This document shows, piece after piece, positions 8,213 through 17,666 of a stretch of DNA of 64,000 bases (position 1 is its first letter; each line of letters begins with the position of its first letter). The notes under the pieces were generated by a model. It ran no database searches and was not told the DNA's origin. It worked only from the letters and a program-made list of their open reading frames with translations. This DNA is from Streptomyces sp. Ru72 (GTDB taxonomy: Bacteria > Actinomycetota > Actinomycetes > Streptomycetales > Streptomycetaceae), in contig NZ_PQSR01000014.1 in assembly GCF_002920635.1 (NCBI RefSeq), positions 55,867 to 119,866 of the forward strand, read 5' to 3'. The position numbers and the translations under genes are program-made.

Positions 8213-8376
8213 TCCTGCTCCGGATGGTGGCGGCCTGGTGGGGGGCACGGCACCCGGGGGAGCCGCGGTCGGGGGAACAGGGTGCCGCCGACACCACGTC
8301 CCTCGGCTCTGCCAACAGATCGGTGCCGCGCTCTATGCCGGGCCGGGTGAGGAGGCCGGATCCGGAGCCGGACGTC

Positions 8377-9240
8377 TCACAGGCATCCGAGCGACTGGTA
8401 CGCCGCGCGGGTCGTGGCGGCGATCTGCGACCAGGTGCGGTCACGGGCGACGATGCCGAACCCGGAGCGAGGAGCGCTGCCGTCGGACAGGGGCTGGAGG
8501 AAGACGGGGTCAACGACGTCCGGGACGACACGTACCCGTTCCTCGGGCACCCCGAGCGCGACGATCCCGGCCCTCATCGCCTCGCTCGGAGCCAGCACGG
8601 CGTCGGCCTCGCGCAGGCAGTACGTCTCCATCGGGTGCAGGGTGGGGCGCCTTTCGTCGGCGCCCGAACGCCCGGGGATCCGCGCCGGCCAGGGCTCCGC
8701 CGGAAGAGTGCGCACCTCGTAGACCACGGGCAGCCCGTACGTCTCGCGCAGGGCGAGCGCCACACGGCCGTTGCGGTGGTCGCTCGCCGCGTGCAGCACC
8801 GAGGGCCGCAGTCGCTCGACGAGCCGCGCCGCCAGTTCGGCGTTGCGCGTGAGGAGCGGTCCGTCGCCGCGGGGCAGCCACCGGGGCAGGAGCCGGTGCT
8901 GGGGCACGCCGTCCAGCAGATCCAGCGACCGTGCGTCGAGCACACCGTGGGTGACCGGGAATCCGATGCGGGTCACCACGTGGGGATCGAGCCCCGCCTC
9001 CGACTGCGCCCGGGCGAGCGCCTGGGTGCGCAGGCCGTAGCCCGTGCGCTGGTGCGGCAGCCCGTTGGTGACCAGGTGCAGCACACGCCCGGGCACGGGC
9101 CGGATCGGGCGCCCGGCCGGTGCCGGTACGGGTGCGGAGGACGGCTCGGCCGACGGCCCGGACGGGCGCGCCCGCGCGGCGAGGACGGAGGCGCCCAGGG
9201 TGAGGGCACGTACAGGACGACGGGACGGACGACGGGGCAT
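8377..9240 (-). pseudogene. Internally deleted GT4-type glycosyltransferase
   Basis: The 287-codon frame begins with a low-complexity leader. It then reads as the complete N-terminal acceptor domain of a GT-B, family-4 glycosyltransferase (GRVLHLVTNGLPHQRTGYGL, VVYEVRTLPAEPW, PMETYCLREADAVLAPSEAM, VRVVPDVVDPVF). Right after this the sequence jumps to DRTWSQIAATTRAAYQSL, which looks like the extreme C-terminal helix of the same family. The whole sugar-nucleotide-binding domain (about 170-200 residues) is missing in frame, so the product should be catalytically dead. A downstream scaffold or acceptor-binding role cannot be excluded. Confidence 0.7.
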
Positions 9241-9400
9241 GCGGCCAGGCTAGGGCGCGCGGATGACGGGCGGATCACACGGGGTGCGGGCCACTCGGAC
9301 GGCGGGCGCGCGGCGTGCGGCCCGGACCGGGGGCGGGCGCGGGCGCGGGGGCGCGGTGGGTGAGCGGGCGGTCGCCGCAGGAGCGGCGAGGGCGGCGCGT

Positions 9401-9449
9401 CCGAGTCCCCGAACCTCCGGCGCGGTCGGGGACTCGGTCGGGGACTCGG
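9401..9449 (-). terminator. Inverted repeat plus tandem copy after the MHS transporter gene
   Basis: CCGAGTCCCCGA (9401-9412) pairs perfectly with TCGGGGACTCGG (9426-9437). A second copy of the right arm follows immediately (9438-9449), so two alternative stems are possible. It lies 12 bp beyond the transporter stop and probably terminates that leftward transcript. Confidence 0.5.
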
Positions 9450-9460
9450 GCGGGCGGGGC

Positions 9461-10819
9461 TCAGGCCGTGACCGTCTCCCGGCCGGCTGCCTCGCCCGCC
9501 GGGCGCTCGCCGAGCCGTTCCGTCGGCACCCTGTGCGTCTCGCGGGCGGTGAGCGCGGCCACGACCGGCGGGACGCACAGGGCCGCGGTGAACAGGGCCA
9601 CCGACGACCAGTCGGTGCCGTCCGGCCCCGCGATCTCGGCGGCGAACGTCACCGCGAACCCGGCGACCGCGAAGCCGATCTGTGTGCCGATCGCCATGCC
9701 GGACATCCGGACCCGGGTGGAGAACATCTCACCGTAGAAGGAGGGCCACACTCCGTTCGCGGCGCTGTAGACGACACCGAAGGCGACGATCCCCGTCAGC
9801 AGGATCAGCGGGTAGGAGCCGCTGGAGATCGCCCACAGGTACAGGAACATCGTCACCGCGCTGCCCGCGGCACCGATGAGGTACACCGGGCGGCGGCCGA
9901 CGCGGTCGGACAGTGCCGCCCATAGCGGGATCGCGGCAAGGGCGACGAGGTTGGCGAGCGCGCCCACCCACAGCATGGAGGAGCGGGACACGCCCACCGC
10001 GTCGCTCGTCGCGTACGCCAGCGCCCAGACCGTGAAGACGGTGCTCACCGAGGCGATGAGGGCACCCGCGATCACCCGCAGCACGTCCGCCCAGTGGTCG
10101 CGCAGCAGCACCGCCAGCGGGAGCCGGGCCGGCCCCTCGGTGTCGGCCTGCCGGGCGAAGGCCGGTGTCTCCGCGAGCCTGCGGCGGATGACGTAGCCGG
10201 CGACGGCGACCGCGACGCTCAGCCAGAACGGCAGGCGCCAGCCCCAGGACAGCAACTGCCTCTCCGGGAGCGCGGCGACCGGCAGGAACACGAGCGTGGC
10301 GATGAGCTGGCCGCCCTGGGTGCCGCTGAGCGTGAAACTGGTGAAGAACCCACGCCGGTGCGGGGGCGCGTGCTCCAGGCTCATGGAACTGGCGCTCGCC
10401 TGCTCGCCGGCCGCCGAGATTCCCTGAAGGACGCGGCACAGCACCAGCAGGACGGGGGCCAGGGTGCCGACCTCGGCGCGGGTGGGCAGACAGCCGATGA
10501 GGAACGTCGACAGGCCCATCAGGACGAGCGTGAACACCATGATCTTCTTACGGCCCACCCGGTCGCCGTAGTGGCCGAGGAACAGCGCGCCGAGGGGCCG
10601 GGCCGCGTACGCGACACCGAAGGTGGCCAGCGACAGCAGGGTCGCGGTGGCCGGGGCGGAGGCGTCGAAGAAGACCTTCGGGAAGATCAGCGCCGCCGCG
10701 CTGCCGTAGATGAAGAAGTCGTAGTACTCCAGGGCGCTGCCGATCCAGGCGGCCGTCGCGGCCTTCCTCGGCTGGCCGGGCGGGGCGGCGGCGTCGTCGG
10801 GCGGGGCGGGGACGGACAC
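9461..10819 (-). CDS. MHS-family (metabolite:H+ symporter) MFS transporter, probable quinate/shikimate importer
   Basis: The protein is 452 aa with 12 predicted membrane segments. The N-terminus AATAAWIGSALEYYDFFIYG and loop motif GHYGDRVGRKK are hallmarks of the MHS branch (ShiA, KgtP, ProP). It starts at a GTG. It neighbours a TetR regulator, a quinate/shikimate dehydrogenase and a dehydroshikimate dehydratase, so uptake of quinate, shikimate or dehydroshikimate is likely (inference from context). The upstream region holds a palindrome around ACCCACTGGGT that may be the TetR operator. Confidence 0.87.
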   Translation of the reverse strand: MSVPAPPDDAAAPPGQPRKAATAAWIGSALEYYDFFIYGSAAALIFPKVFFDASAPATATLLSLATFGVAYAARPLGALFLGHYGDRVGRKKIMVFTLVLMGLSTFLIGCLPTRAEVGTLAPVLLVLCRVLQGISAAGEQASASSMSLEHAPPHRRGFFTSFTLSGTQGGQLIATLVFLPVAALPERQLLSWGWRLPFWLSVAVAVAGYVIRRRLAETPAFARQADTEGPARLPLAVLLRDHWADVLRVIAGALIASVSTVFTVWALAYATSDAVGVSRSSMLWVGALANLVALAAIPLWAALSDRVGRRPVYLIGAAGSAVTMFLYLWAISSGSYPLILLTGIVAFGVVYSAANGVWPSFYGEMFSTRVRMSGMAIGTQIGFAVAGFAVTFAAEIAGPDGTDWSSVALFTAALCVPPVVAALTARETHRVPTERLGERPAGEAAGRETVTA

Positions 10820-10891
10820 GACGGGCTCCTTCGAGGGACTCCACCGTAGCGAACGGGTGGAGGTGAGCGGATGGGGAGAGGCGCCGGATTC

Positions 10892-10920
10892 GGCTAATTA
10901 ACCCACTGGGTAGTTAGTAG
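10892..10920. promoter_or_regulatory. Palindromic operator-like site upstream of the MHS transporter
   Basis: TAACCCACTGGGTAGTTA-type sequence, with a perfect core ACCCA-C-TGGGT (10901-10911) flanked by CTAAT/TTAG half-matches. It lies 75-100 bp upstream of the transporter start, between that gene and the 3' end of the TetR gene. It is a candidate binding site for the TetR regulator, but its sequence differs from the palindrome in front of the dehydrogenase. Confidence 0.45.
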
Positions 10921-10990
10921 CGGTGGGTGGGATGTTGCGCCCGCGTTTCCCCGGTGTCAAGAGGTCGTGCCTCGCGTGCCGGTACGGCGG

Positions 10991-11656
10991 TCAGTCCTCC
11001 GTGCGGTCCGCCGTCAGATACGCGATCACCATGTCCCCGAGCATCCGGCGGTAGTGTTCGCGCTGGTCGGCGGCGACCAGGTCCCGGCCGAAGAGGGCGC
11101 CGAAGGTGTGCCGGTTGGCGACCCGGAAGAAGCAGAACGAGCTGATCAGCGCGTGCAGGTCGACGGCGTCGATGTCGGCCGTGAACAGTCCGGACTTCCG
11201 GCCCGCCGCGAGGATGCGGCCGGTCACCTCCAGGGCCGGCGAGCCGATCGTGCCGAGCTCCTCGGAGGCGGCGATGTGCTCGGCGCCGTGGATGTTCTCG
11301 ATGCTGACCAGGCGGATGAAGTCGGGGTGCTGCTCGTGGTGGTCGAAGGTGACCTCGGCGAGCCGGCGGATGGCCGCGACCGGGTCCAGGTGCTCGACGT
11401 CCAGTTCCTGCTCGGCCTGGCGGATCACTCCGTACGCCCGCTCCAGGACGGCCGTGAACAGCTGCTCCTTGCCGCCGAAGTAGTAGTAGATCATCCGCTT
11501 GGTGGTGCGGGTGCGGGCGGCGATCTCGTCGACCCGGGCCCCGTCGTACCCGGCGCGGGCGAACTCCTGGGTGGCCACGTCGAGGATCTCGGCCCTCGTG
11601 CGGGCGGCGTCGCGGATGCGGCCGTTCGGTCGTGCCGGTTCGTCGACGCTGGTCAT
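10991..11656 (-). CDS. TetR-family regulator of the quinate/shikimate genes
   Basis: The protein is 221 aa. The helix-turn-helix spans residues 25-70 (AGYDGARVDEIAARTRTTKR, then MIYYYFGGKEQLF). The ligand domain has the RutR-like pattern HPDFIRLVSIENIHGAEHI. It is divergent from the quinate/shikimate dehydrogenase, with 157 bp between starts, and adjacent to the transporter. It is probably a repressor released by an aromatic-pathway intermediate (inference). Thr-rich TRTTKRMIYYYFG is the recognition helix region. Confidence 0.9.
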   Translation of the reverse strand: MTSVDEPARPNGRIRDAARTRAEILDVATQEFARAGYDGARVDEIAARTRTTKRMIYYYFGGKEQLFTAVLERAYGVIRQAEQELDVEHLDPVAAIRRLAEVTFDHHEQHPDFIRLVSIENIHGAEHIAASEELGTIGSPALEVTGRILAAGRKSGLFTADIDAVDLHALISSFCFFRVANRHTFGALFGRDLVAADQREHYRRMLGDMVIAYLTADRTED

Positions 11657-11776
11657 GGGGTTCCTTGGGGCGAGGGAAGGGCTGACTGACGCGTTCGCGT
11701 GCCCGCGATTGTAGAAGCCCGGTCACCTTCCGTTCCCCGGAGGGCTTCCGCCCGCCGACGACTGCTGCTATGACTA

Positions 11777-11790
11777 ACGTACTAGTTCGT
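11777..11790. promoter_or_regulatory. Palindromic site in the TetR/dehydrogenase divergent region
   Basis: ACGTACTAGTTCGT has a perfect ACTAGT core and matching ACG/CGT flanks with one mismatched position on each side. It ends 23 bp before the GTG start of the dehydrogenase and just upstream of its AGGAGG ribosome site, a position from which a TetR repressor would block transcription. GTAC is repeated on both sides of the site. Confidence 0.5.
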
Positions 11791-11813
11791 ACATTACTGC
11801 CAGGAGGACGCCG

Positions 11814-12689
11814 GTGCCCCAGGACTCGTATCTCGTCGGTCTCATCGGTTCGGGCATCGGTCCCTCGCTCAGCCCCGCCCTGCACGAGAGGGAGGCCGAC
11901 CGGCAGGGCCTGCGCTACCTGTACCGGCTGATCGACCTCGACCGACTCGGAGCCGGTCCGGCAGCCGTGGGCGATCTCGTCCGGGCCGCCCGGGACCTGG
12001 GCTTCGACGGGCTCAACATCACCCACCCGTGCAAGCAGCTGGTCATCCCGCACCTCGACGCGCTCGCCCCGCAGGCCGAGGCACTCGGCGCCGTGAACAC
12101 CGTCGTCTTCGAGGGCGGCCGGGCCGTCGGCCACAACACGGACGTCACCGGCTTCGCCGCCTCCTTCGCCCGCGGGCTGCCCGATGCCCCGCTGGACCGC
12201 GTCGTGCAGCTCGGCGCGGGCGGCGCGGGCGCGGCCGTCGCGCACGCCCTGCTGACGCTCGGCGCCGGTCACGTCACCGTCGTCGACGCCCTGCCCGAGC
12301 GCGCCGCCGACCTCGCCGCCTCCCTCGGCCGGCACTTCGGCGCCGAGCGCGCGGCCGGGGCGGCCCTCGACGCGCTTCCGGCGGTCCTGACGGCTGCCGA
12401 CGGCCTTGTGCACGCGACCCCCACCGGCATGGCCGCGCACCCAGGGCTGCCGCTCCCGGCCCGGCTGCTGCACCCGGGGCTGTGGGTCGCCGAGGTGGTT
12501 TACCGCCCGCTGGAGACCGAACTGCTGCGCACCGCCCGCGCGCTCGGCTGCGCCACGCTCGACGGCGGCGGCATGGCCGTCTTCCAGGCGGCCGACGCGT
12601 TCCGCCTGTTCACCGGTCGGGAACCGGACAGCACGCGCATGCTCACGGACATCACCGAACTGGCCGGGGCAACGGCCGCCCGTCAGTAG
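11814..12689 (+). CDS. Quinate/shikimate dehydrogenase (catabolic AroE-type)
   Basis: The protein is 291 aa; GTG start 7 bp after AGGAGG. It shows GLIGSGIGPSLSPALHE, the catalytic-Lys segment NITHPCKQ, the Asp motif HNTDVTGF and the nucleotide loop LGAGGAGAAV. The THPxKQ form and SLSPALHEREAD are those of actinobacterial NAD-linked quinate/shikimate dehydrogenases rather than biosynthetic AroE. It oxidises shikimate to 3-dehydroshikimate (and possibly quinate to dehydroquinate). It is followed 13 bp later by the dehydroshikimate dehydratase gene, so the two form an operon. Confidence 0.88.
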   Translation: MPQDSYLVGLIGSGIGPSLSPALHEREADRQGLRYLYRLIDLDRLGAGPAAVGDLVRAARDLGFDGLNITHPCKQLVIPHLDALAPQAEALGAVNTVVFEGGRAVGHNTDVTGFAASFARGLPDAPLDRVVQLGAGGAGAAVAHALLTLGAGHVTVVDALPERAADLAASLGRHFGAERAAGAALDALPAVLTAADGLVHATPTGMAAHPGLPLPARLLHPGLWVAEVVYRPLETELLRTARALGCATLDGGGMAVFQAADAFRLFTGREPDSTRMLTDITELAGATAARQ

Positions 12690-12702
12690 GGAAGGACCCC
12701 TG

Positions 12703-14493
12703 GTGCGTACCTCCATCGCGACCGTCTCGATCGGCGGATCCCTCACCGAGAAGCTCACCGCGGCGGCCCGCGCCGGGTTCGACGGGATCGAGATCTTCGA
12801 GAACGACCTGCTCGCCAGCCCGCTGAGCCCCGAGGAGATCCGGGCCCGCTGCGCCGACCTCGGCCTGGGCATCGACCTCTACCAGCCGATGCGCGACATC
12901 GAGGCCGTGCCCGCGGAGGAGTTCGAGCGTAATCTGCGCAGGGCCCGGCACAAGTTCCAGCTGATGAACCGGCTCGGCGCGGACACGGTCCTGGTCTGCT
13001 CCAGCGTCTGTCCGCACGCCGAGGACGACGACGCTCTCGCCGCCTGGCATCTGCGCCGACTCGCCGAGGCCGCCCAGGAGTTCGGGATCCGCGTCGCCTA
13101 CGAGGCACTGGCGTGGGGCCGGCACGTGAGCACGTACGACCATGCGTGGCGCGTGGTCGAGGCCGCGGACCACCCGGCGCTCGGCGTCTGTCTGGACAGC
13201 TTCCACATCCTCGCCCGGGGCAGCGACCCGAAGGGCATCGAGGACATCCCCGGCGAGAAGATCTTCTTCCTGCAACTGGCCGACGCCCCGCTGATGGCGA
13301 TGGACGTCCTGCAGTGGAGCCGTCACTACCGCTGCTTCCCCGGCCAGGGCGGCTTCGACCTCGCCGGGCTCCTCGCCCATGTGATGCGCGCCGGCTACAC
13401 CGGTCCGCTGTCCCTGGAGGTCTTCAACGACGTCTTCCGCCAGGCCGAGGCGGCCCCCACCGCCGTGGACGCCCGCCGGTCACTGCTCGTCCTCCAGGAG
13501 GCGACCGGACTCGCGGCCCCGCCTGCGCCCGTGGTGCCGACCGGTGTCGCCTTCGCGGAACTCGTCACCCCGGACGTCGACCCGGTCTCCGCGGTCCTCG
13601 GCGCGCTCGGCTTCGCCCGCACGGCCCGGCACCGGACGAAACCGGTGGACCTGTGGGAGCAGGGCGCCGCCCGCGTCCTCGTCAACACCGGCCCGGCCGC
13701 ACGCCGTGACGGCACCGCCCTCGCCGCCATCGGCCTTGAGTCCCCGGATCCGGAGGGAGCCGCCCGGCGCGCCGAGGCGCTGCTCGCCCCGGTCCTGCCA
13801 CGCCGCCGCGACCCGCAGGACGCGCCGCTGGAGGCGGTGTCCGCGCCGGACGGCACGCAACTGTTCTTCTGCGCGACCGGCCGGGGCCGGCTTCCCGACT
13901 GGCGCGGGGACTTCGAGGACGTCCCGCACACGGCCCCGGCATCCGGCATCGACCGCGTCGACCATCTGGCCCTCACCCAGCCCTGGCACCAGTTCGACGA
14001 GGCGGCCCTCTTCCACAGGAGCGTCCTCGGGCTGGACGCCCAGGAAAGCGTCGACGTCGCCGACCCCTACGGACTGCACCGCAGCCGCGCGGTCACCAAC
14101 GCCGACGGCAGCGTGCGCGTCGCCCTGAGCATCGGTCCCGCCCCGACCGGCGACGGCGCCCGGGCCCAGCACATCGCGCTCGCGACACAAGACGTGGTCA
14201 CGGCGGCCCGCCGCTACCGCGAGGCGGGCGGCCGGCTCCTCGAGGTGCCCGCCAACTACTACGACGACCTGGCCGCCCAGTACGACTTCTCCGACGGCGA
14301 GCTGGAGACGTACCGCGACCTCGGCATTCTCTACGACCGCGACGCGGACGGCGCCTTCCTGCACTGCTACACGCACACCGTAGGCCGCGTCTTCTTCGAA
14401 CTGGTCCAGCGGGACGGCGGCTACCGGGGGTACGGCGCCCGGAACGCACCGGTGCGGCTGGCGGCGCAGCACGCGAGCCGACCGGTGCGGTGA
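12703..14493 (+). CDS. Two-domain 3-dehydroshikimate dehydratase (sugar-isomerase TIM barrel + HPPD-like VOC domain)
   Basis: The protein is 596 aa from GTG 12703. Residues 1-275 form an AP-endonuclease-2/xylose-isomerase-like barrel with metal-ligand segments such as VAYEALAWGRHVSTYDHAW, CLDSFHILARGSDP and SLEVFND. Residues about 285-590 form a 4-hydroxyphenylpyruvate-dioxygenase-like VOC module with a 2-His-1-Glu set (VDHLAL, QHIALAT, FFELVQR). This fusion is the QuiC1 architecture. The barrel converts 3-dehydroshikimate to protocatechuate, and the role of the dioxygenase-like half is not settled. The protocatechuate ring-cleavage genes are not in the window. Confidence 0.87.
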   Translation: MRTSIATVSIGGSLTEKLTAAARAGFDGIEIFENDLLASPLSPEEIRARCADLGLGIDLYQPMRDIEAVPAEEFERNLRRARHKFQLMNRLGADTVLVCSSVCPHAEDDDALAAWHLRRLAEAAQEFGIRVAYEALAWGRHVSTYDHAWRVVEAADHPALGVCLDSFHILARGSDPKGIEDIPGEKIFFLQLADAPLMAMDVLQWSRHYRCFPGQGGFDLAGLLAHVMRAGYTGPLSLEVFNDVFRQAEAAPTAVDARRSLLVLQEATGLAAPPAPVVPTGVAFAELVTPDVDPVSAVLGALGFARTARHRTKPVDLWEQGAARVLVNTGPAARRDGTALAAIGLESPDPEGAARRAEALLAPVLPRRRDPQDAPLEAVSAPDGTQLFFCATGRGRLPDWRGDFEDVPHTAPASGIDRVDHLALTQPWHQFDEAALFHRSVLGLDAQESVDVADPYGLHRSRAVTNADGSVRVALSIGPAPTGDGARAQHIALATQDVVTAARRYREAGGRLLEVPANYYDDLAAQYDFSDGELETYRDLGILYDRDADGAFLHCYTHTVGRVFFELVQRDGGYRGYGARNAPVRLAAQHASRPVR

Positions 14494-14515
14494 TCGGGCG
14501 TACGGCCCATCCGGC

Positions 14516-15109
14516 TCACAGGGGCGAGGCGTGGTTCCACTCCGAGATCACGGGCCAGCCGTGCTCGGTGGACAGCCGGCTGACCGTTCCCGTCCCGAGC
14601 TGGAACAGGCGCCCCTCGGCGGCCGAGAGGCCGAGACGGCGAGCGGTGAGGACGCGCAGGAAATGACCGTGGGCCACGAGGATCACATCGCCCTCTGCGA
14701 GGGCGGGCGCGATGCGGGCCAGTACCCGGTCGGCACGTGCCGCCACCTCGTCGGGCGACTCGCCCGGGTGCTCGGGCGGGCCCGCCGGAACCCCCTGGGT
14801 CCACAGGCACCAGTCGGGGTCGGTGCGGTGTATCTCACGGGTGGTGATGCCCTCGTAGCCGCCGTAGTCCCACTCGTGCAGATCCGGGTCGGGGACGGCG
14901 CCGGAGAGCCCGGCGAGTTCGGCGGTGCGTACGGCGCGGCCGAGGGGGCTGGTGAGGATGCGCGCGAAGGTGCGTCCGGCGAGCAGCGGGGCGAGGGACT
15001 TGGCCTGTTCCTCGCCCCGCTGGGTGAGCGGAAGGTCGGTGAAGCTGGTGTGCTGTCCCGTAACGCTCCACTCGGTTTCGCCGTGGCGGACCAGCAGGAG
15101 GTCGCCCAC
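14516..15109 (-). CDS. Histidine phosphatase family protein (phosphoglycerate-mutase-like)
   Basis: The protein is 197 aa. The RHG catalytic motif (LVRHGETEW, His9) is followed by LTQRG, TSPLGRAVRTAEL, the acid/base HEWDYGGYEG and the second His in VAHGHFLR. It starts at a GTG 7 bp after the gnd stop, as the last gene of the leftward pentose phosphate operon. It could dephosphorylate a sugar phosphate (for example a bisphosphate) within that pathway; the substrate cannot be read from the sequence. It is convergent with the dehydroshikimate dehydratase gene. Confidence 0.87.
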   Translation of the reverse strand: MGDLLLVRHGETEWSVTGQHTSFTDLPLTQRGEEQAKSLAPLLAGRTFARILTSPLGRAVRTAELAGLSGAVPDPDLHEWDYGGYEGITTREIHRTDPDWCLWTQGVPAGPPEHPGESPDEVAARADRVLARIAPALAEGDVILVAHGHFLRVLTARRLGLSAAEGRLFQLGTGTVSRLSTEHGWPVISEWNHASPL

Positions 15110-15115
15110 GGCTCG

Positions 15116-16006
15116 TTACTCCTTCGCGGACTCGACCGCGTGGCCGCCGAACTGGTTGCGCAGCGCGGCGATCATCTTCATCTGGGGGGAGTCGTCCTGC
15201 CGCGAGGCGAACCGGGCGAACAGGGACGCCGTGATCGCCGGGAGCGGGACGGCGTTGTCGATGGCCGCCTCGACGGTCCAGCGGCCCTCGCCGGAGTCCT
15301 CGGCGTAGCCGCGCAGCTTGTCCAGGTGCTCGTCCTCGTCCAGGGCGTTGACCGCGAGGTCGAGCAGCCAGGAGCGGATGACGGTGCCCTCCTGCCAGGA
15401 GCGGAAGACCTCGCGGACGTTGTCCACGGACTTGATCTTCTCCAGCAGTTCCCAGCCCTCGGCGTAGGCCTGCATCATGGCGTACTCGATGCCGTTGTGG
15501 ACCATCTTCGAGAAGTGGCCGGCACCGACCCTGCCCGCGTGGACGTAGCCGTACGGCCCCTCCGGCTTCAGCGCGTCGAAGATCGGCTGGAGCCGGTCGA
15601 CGTGCTCCTTGTCGCCGCCGACCATCAGCGCGTAGCCGTTCTGCAGGCCCCACACTCCGCCGGAGACGCCCGCGTCGATGAAGCCGATGCCCTTGATGCC
15701 GAGTTCGGTGGCGTGCTTCTCGTCGTCCGTCCAGCGGGAGTTGCCGCCGTCCACCACGATGTCGCCGGGGGAGAGCAGGGCGGCGAGTTCGTCGATGACG
15801 GACTGGGTGGCGGCGCCGGCCGGCACCATGACCCAGACCACGCGCGGGGCTTCGAGCTTCTCGACGAGCTCGCCCAGGCTCTTGACGTCGGAGACCTCGG
15901 GGTTGCGGTCGTAGCCGACGACGGTGTGGCCGGCGCGGCGGATCCGCTCGCGCATGTTGCCGCCCATCTTGCCGAGACCGATGAGGCCCAACTGCATCGA
16001 TGCCAT
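15116..16006 (-). CDS. gnd: 6-phosphogluconate dehydrogenase, decarboxylating, short (GndA/YqeC) type
   Basis: The protein is 296 aa and belongs to the short ~300-residue class instead of the ~470-residue E. coli class. It has the Rossmann motif GLIGLGKMGGNM, substrate motif DAGVSGGVWGLQNG and catalytic KMVHNGIEYAMMQAYAEG. It converts 6-phosphogluconate to ribulose 5-phosphate plus CO2. After the second strand the sequence VVGYDRNPE has Asp at the cofactor-2'-OH position, which suggests NAD preference as in other short-type enzymes (inference). It starts 1 bp after the pgi stop, and an alternative ATG lies 3 codons in. Confidence 0.93.
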   Translation of the reverse strand: MASMQLGLIGLGKMGGNMRERIRRAGHTVVGYDRNPEVSDVKSLGELVEKLEAPRVVWVMVPAGAATQSVIDELAALLSPGDIVVDGGNSRWTDDEKHATELGIKGIGFIDAGVSGGVWGLQNGYALMVGGDKEHVDRLQPIFDALKPEGPYGYVHAGRVGAGHFSKMVHNGIEYAMMQAYAEGWELLEKIKSVDNVREVFRSWQEGTVIRSWLLDLAVNALDEDEHLDKLRGYAEDSGEGRWTVEAAIDNAVPLPAITASLFARFASRQDDSPQMKMIAALRNQFGGHAVESAKE

Positions 16007-16007
16007 G

Positions 16008-17666
16008 TCAGTTCACTTCTTCCTGAGCGTTCTTGAGCGTGCGGTAGGCGGCCACGAGGGCGGCGGTGGACGGGTCGAGCCCGGGGACGTCGGCGCCCTG
16101 GGTCAGGGCGGGCTCGACGCGCTTGGCGAGCACCTTGCCGAGCTCGACGCCCCACTGGTCGAAGGAGTCGATGTTCCAGATCGCGCCCTGCACGAACACC
16201 TTGTGCTCGTAGAGAGCGATGAGCTGGCCGAGGACCGACGGGGTCAGCTCGGTGCCCAGGATCGTGGTGGTGGGATGGTTGCCCTTGAAGGTGCGGTGCG
16301 GCACCTGCTCGTCGGGCACACCCTCCGCGCGCACCTCCTCCTCCGTCTTGCCGAAGGCGAGCGCCTGGCCCTGCGCGAACAGGTTGGCCATCAGCAGGTC
16401 GTGCTGCGCCTTGAGCTCGTCGCTCAGCTCGGCGACCGGGTTCGCGAAGCCGATGAGGTCGGCCGGGATCAGCTTGGTGCCCTGGTGGATGAGCTGGTAG
16501 TAGGCGTGCTGCCCGTTGGTGCCCGGGGTGCCCCACACCACCGGGCCGGTCTGCCACTGCACCGGGTGCCCGTCGCGGTCCACCGACTTGCCGTTGGACT
16601 CCATGTCCAGCTGCTGCAGGTAGGCGGTGAACTTGGACAGGTAGTGCGAGTAGGGCAGCACCGCGTGCGACTGGGCGTCGAAGAAGTTGCCGTACCAGAC
16701 GCCCAGCAGACCCAGGATCAGCGGCGCGTTGGCCTCGGCCGGGGCATTGCGGAAGTGCTCGTCGACGATGCGGAAGCCGTCCAGCATCTCCCGGAACCGC
16801 TCGGGACCGATCGCGATCATCAGCGACAGTCCGATGGCCGAGTCGTACGAGTAGCGGCCGCCGACCCAGTCCCAGAACTCGAACATGTTGTCAGGGTCGA
16901 TACCGAACTCGGTGACCTTCCCGGCGTTCGTCGACAGCGCGACGAAGTGCTTGGCGACCGCTTTCTCGTCACCGTCAAAGGCGGCGAGCAGCCAGGAGCG
17001 GGCGGACGTGGCGTTCGTGATCGTCTCGATCGTGGTGAACGTCTTGGAGGCGACGATGAACAGCGTCTCCGCCGGGTCCAGGTCCCGCACCGCCTCGTGC
17101 AGGTCGGCACCGTCCACGTTCGACACGAACCGGAACGTCAGATCGCGGTCGGTGTAGGCGCGCAGCGCCTCGTACGCCATCGCGGGGCCCAGGTCGGAGC
17201 CGCCGATGCCGATGTTGACGACGTTCTTGATGCGCTTGCCGGTGTGGCCGGTCCACTCGCCGGAGCGGACCCGGCCCGCGAAGTCGGTCATCTGGTCGAG
17301 CACCGCGTGCACCTTGGGCACCACGTTCTCACCGTCGACCTCGATCACCGCGTCACGCGGAGCGCGCAGCGCGGTGTGCAGCACGGCCCGGCGCTCCGTG
17401 GTGTTGATCCTCTCGCCGCGGAACATGGCGTCGCGCAGCCCGAACACGTCGGTGGCGGTGGCCAGTTCCTGGAGCAGCGCCAGGGTCTCGTCGTTGATCA
17501 GGTGCTTGGAGTAGTCGATGCGCAGATCACCGACGCGAACGACGTAGCGTTCCGCACGCCCGGGGTCCTGGTCGAACAGGTCCCGCAGGTGCGCGTGCCA
17601 CTGGGCGCGGTGGTCCTCCAGTTCGGCCCATTCGGGCCGCCGGTCGAGCCTTGGGCTGTCAGACAT
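16008..17666 (-). CDS. pgi: Glucose-6-phosphate isomerase
   Basis: The protein is 552 aa from ATG 17666 ([13 protein letters not shown]). Family signatures are [41 protein letters not shown] and the C-terminal [14 protein letters not shown]. It interconverts glucose 6-phosphate and fructose 6-phosphate. The start overlaps the opcA stop by 8 bp (ATGTCTGA), indicating translational coupling. Its presence between opcA and gnd lets fructose 6-phosphate made by transaldolase/transketolase cycle back to glucose 6-phosphate, giving a cyclic oxidative pentose phosphate module. Confidence 0.97.
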   Translation of the reverse strand: MSDSPRLDRRPEWAELEDHRAQWHAHLRDLFDQDPGRAERYVVRVGDLRIDYSKHLINDETLALLQELATATDVFGLRDAMFRGERINTTERRAVLHTALRAPRDAVIEVDGENVVPKVHAVLDQMTDFAGRVRSGEWTGHTGKRIKNVVNIGIGGSDLGPAMAYEALRAYTDRDLTFRFVSNVDGADLHEAVRDLDPAETLFIVASKTFTTIETITNATSARSWLLAAFDGDEKAVAKHFVALSTNAGKVTEFGIDPDNMFEFWDWVGGRYSYDSAIGLSLMIAIGPERFREMLDGFRIVDEHFRNAPAEANAPLILGLLGVWYGNFFDAQSHAVLPYSHYLSKFTAYLQQLDMESNGKSVDRDGHPVQWQTGPVVWGTPGTNGQHAYYQLIHQGTKLIPADLIGFANPVAELSDELKAQHDLLMANLFAQGQALAFGKTEEEVRAEGVPDEQVPHRTFKGNHPTTTILGTELTPSVLGQLIALYEHKVFVQGAIWNIDSFDQWGVELGKVLAKRVEPALTQGADVPGLDPSTAALVAAYRTLKNAQEEVN

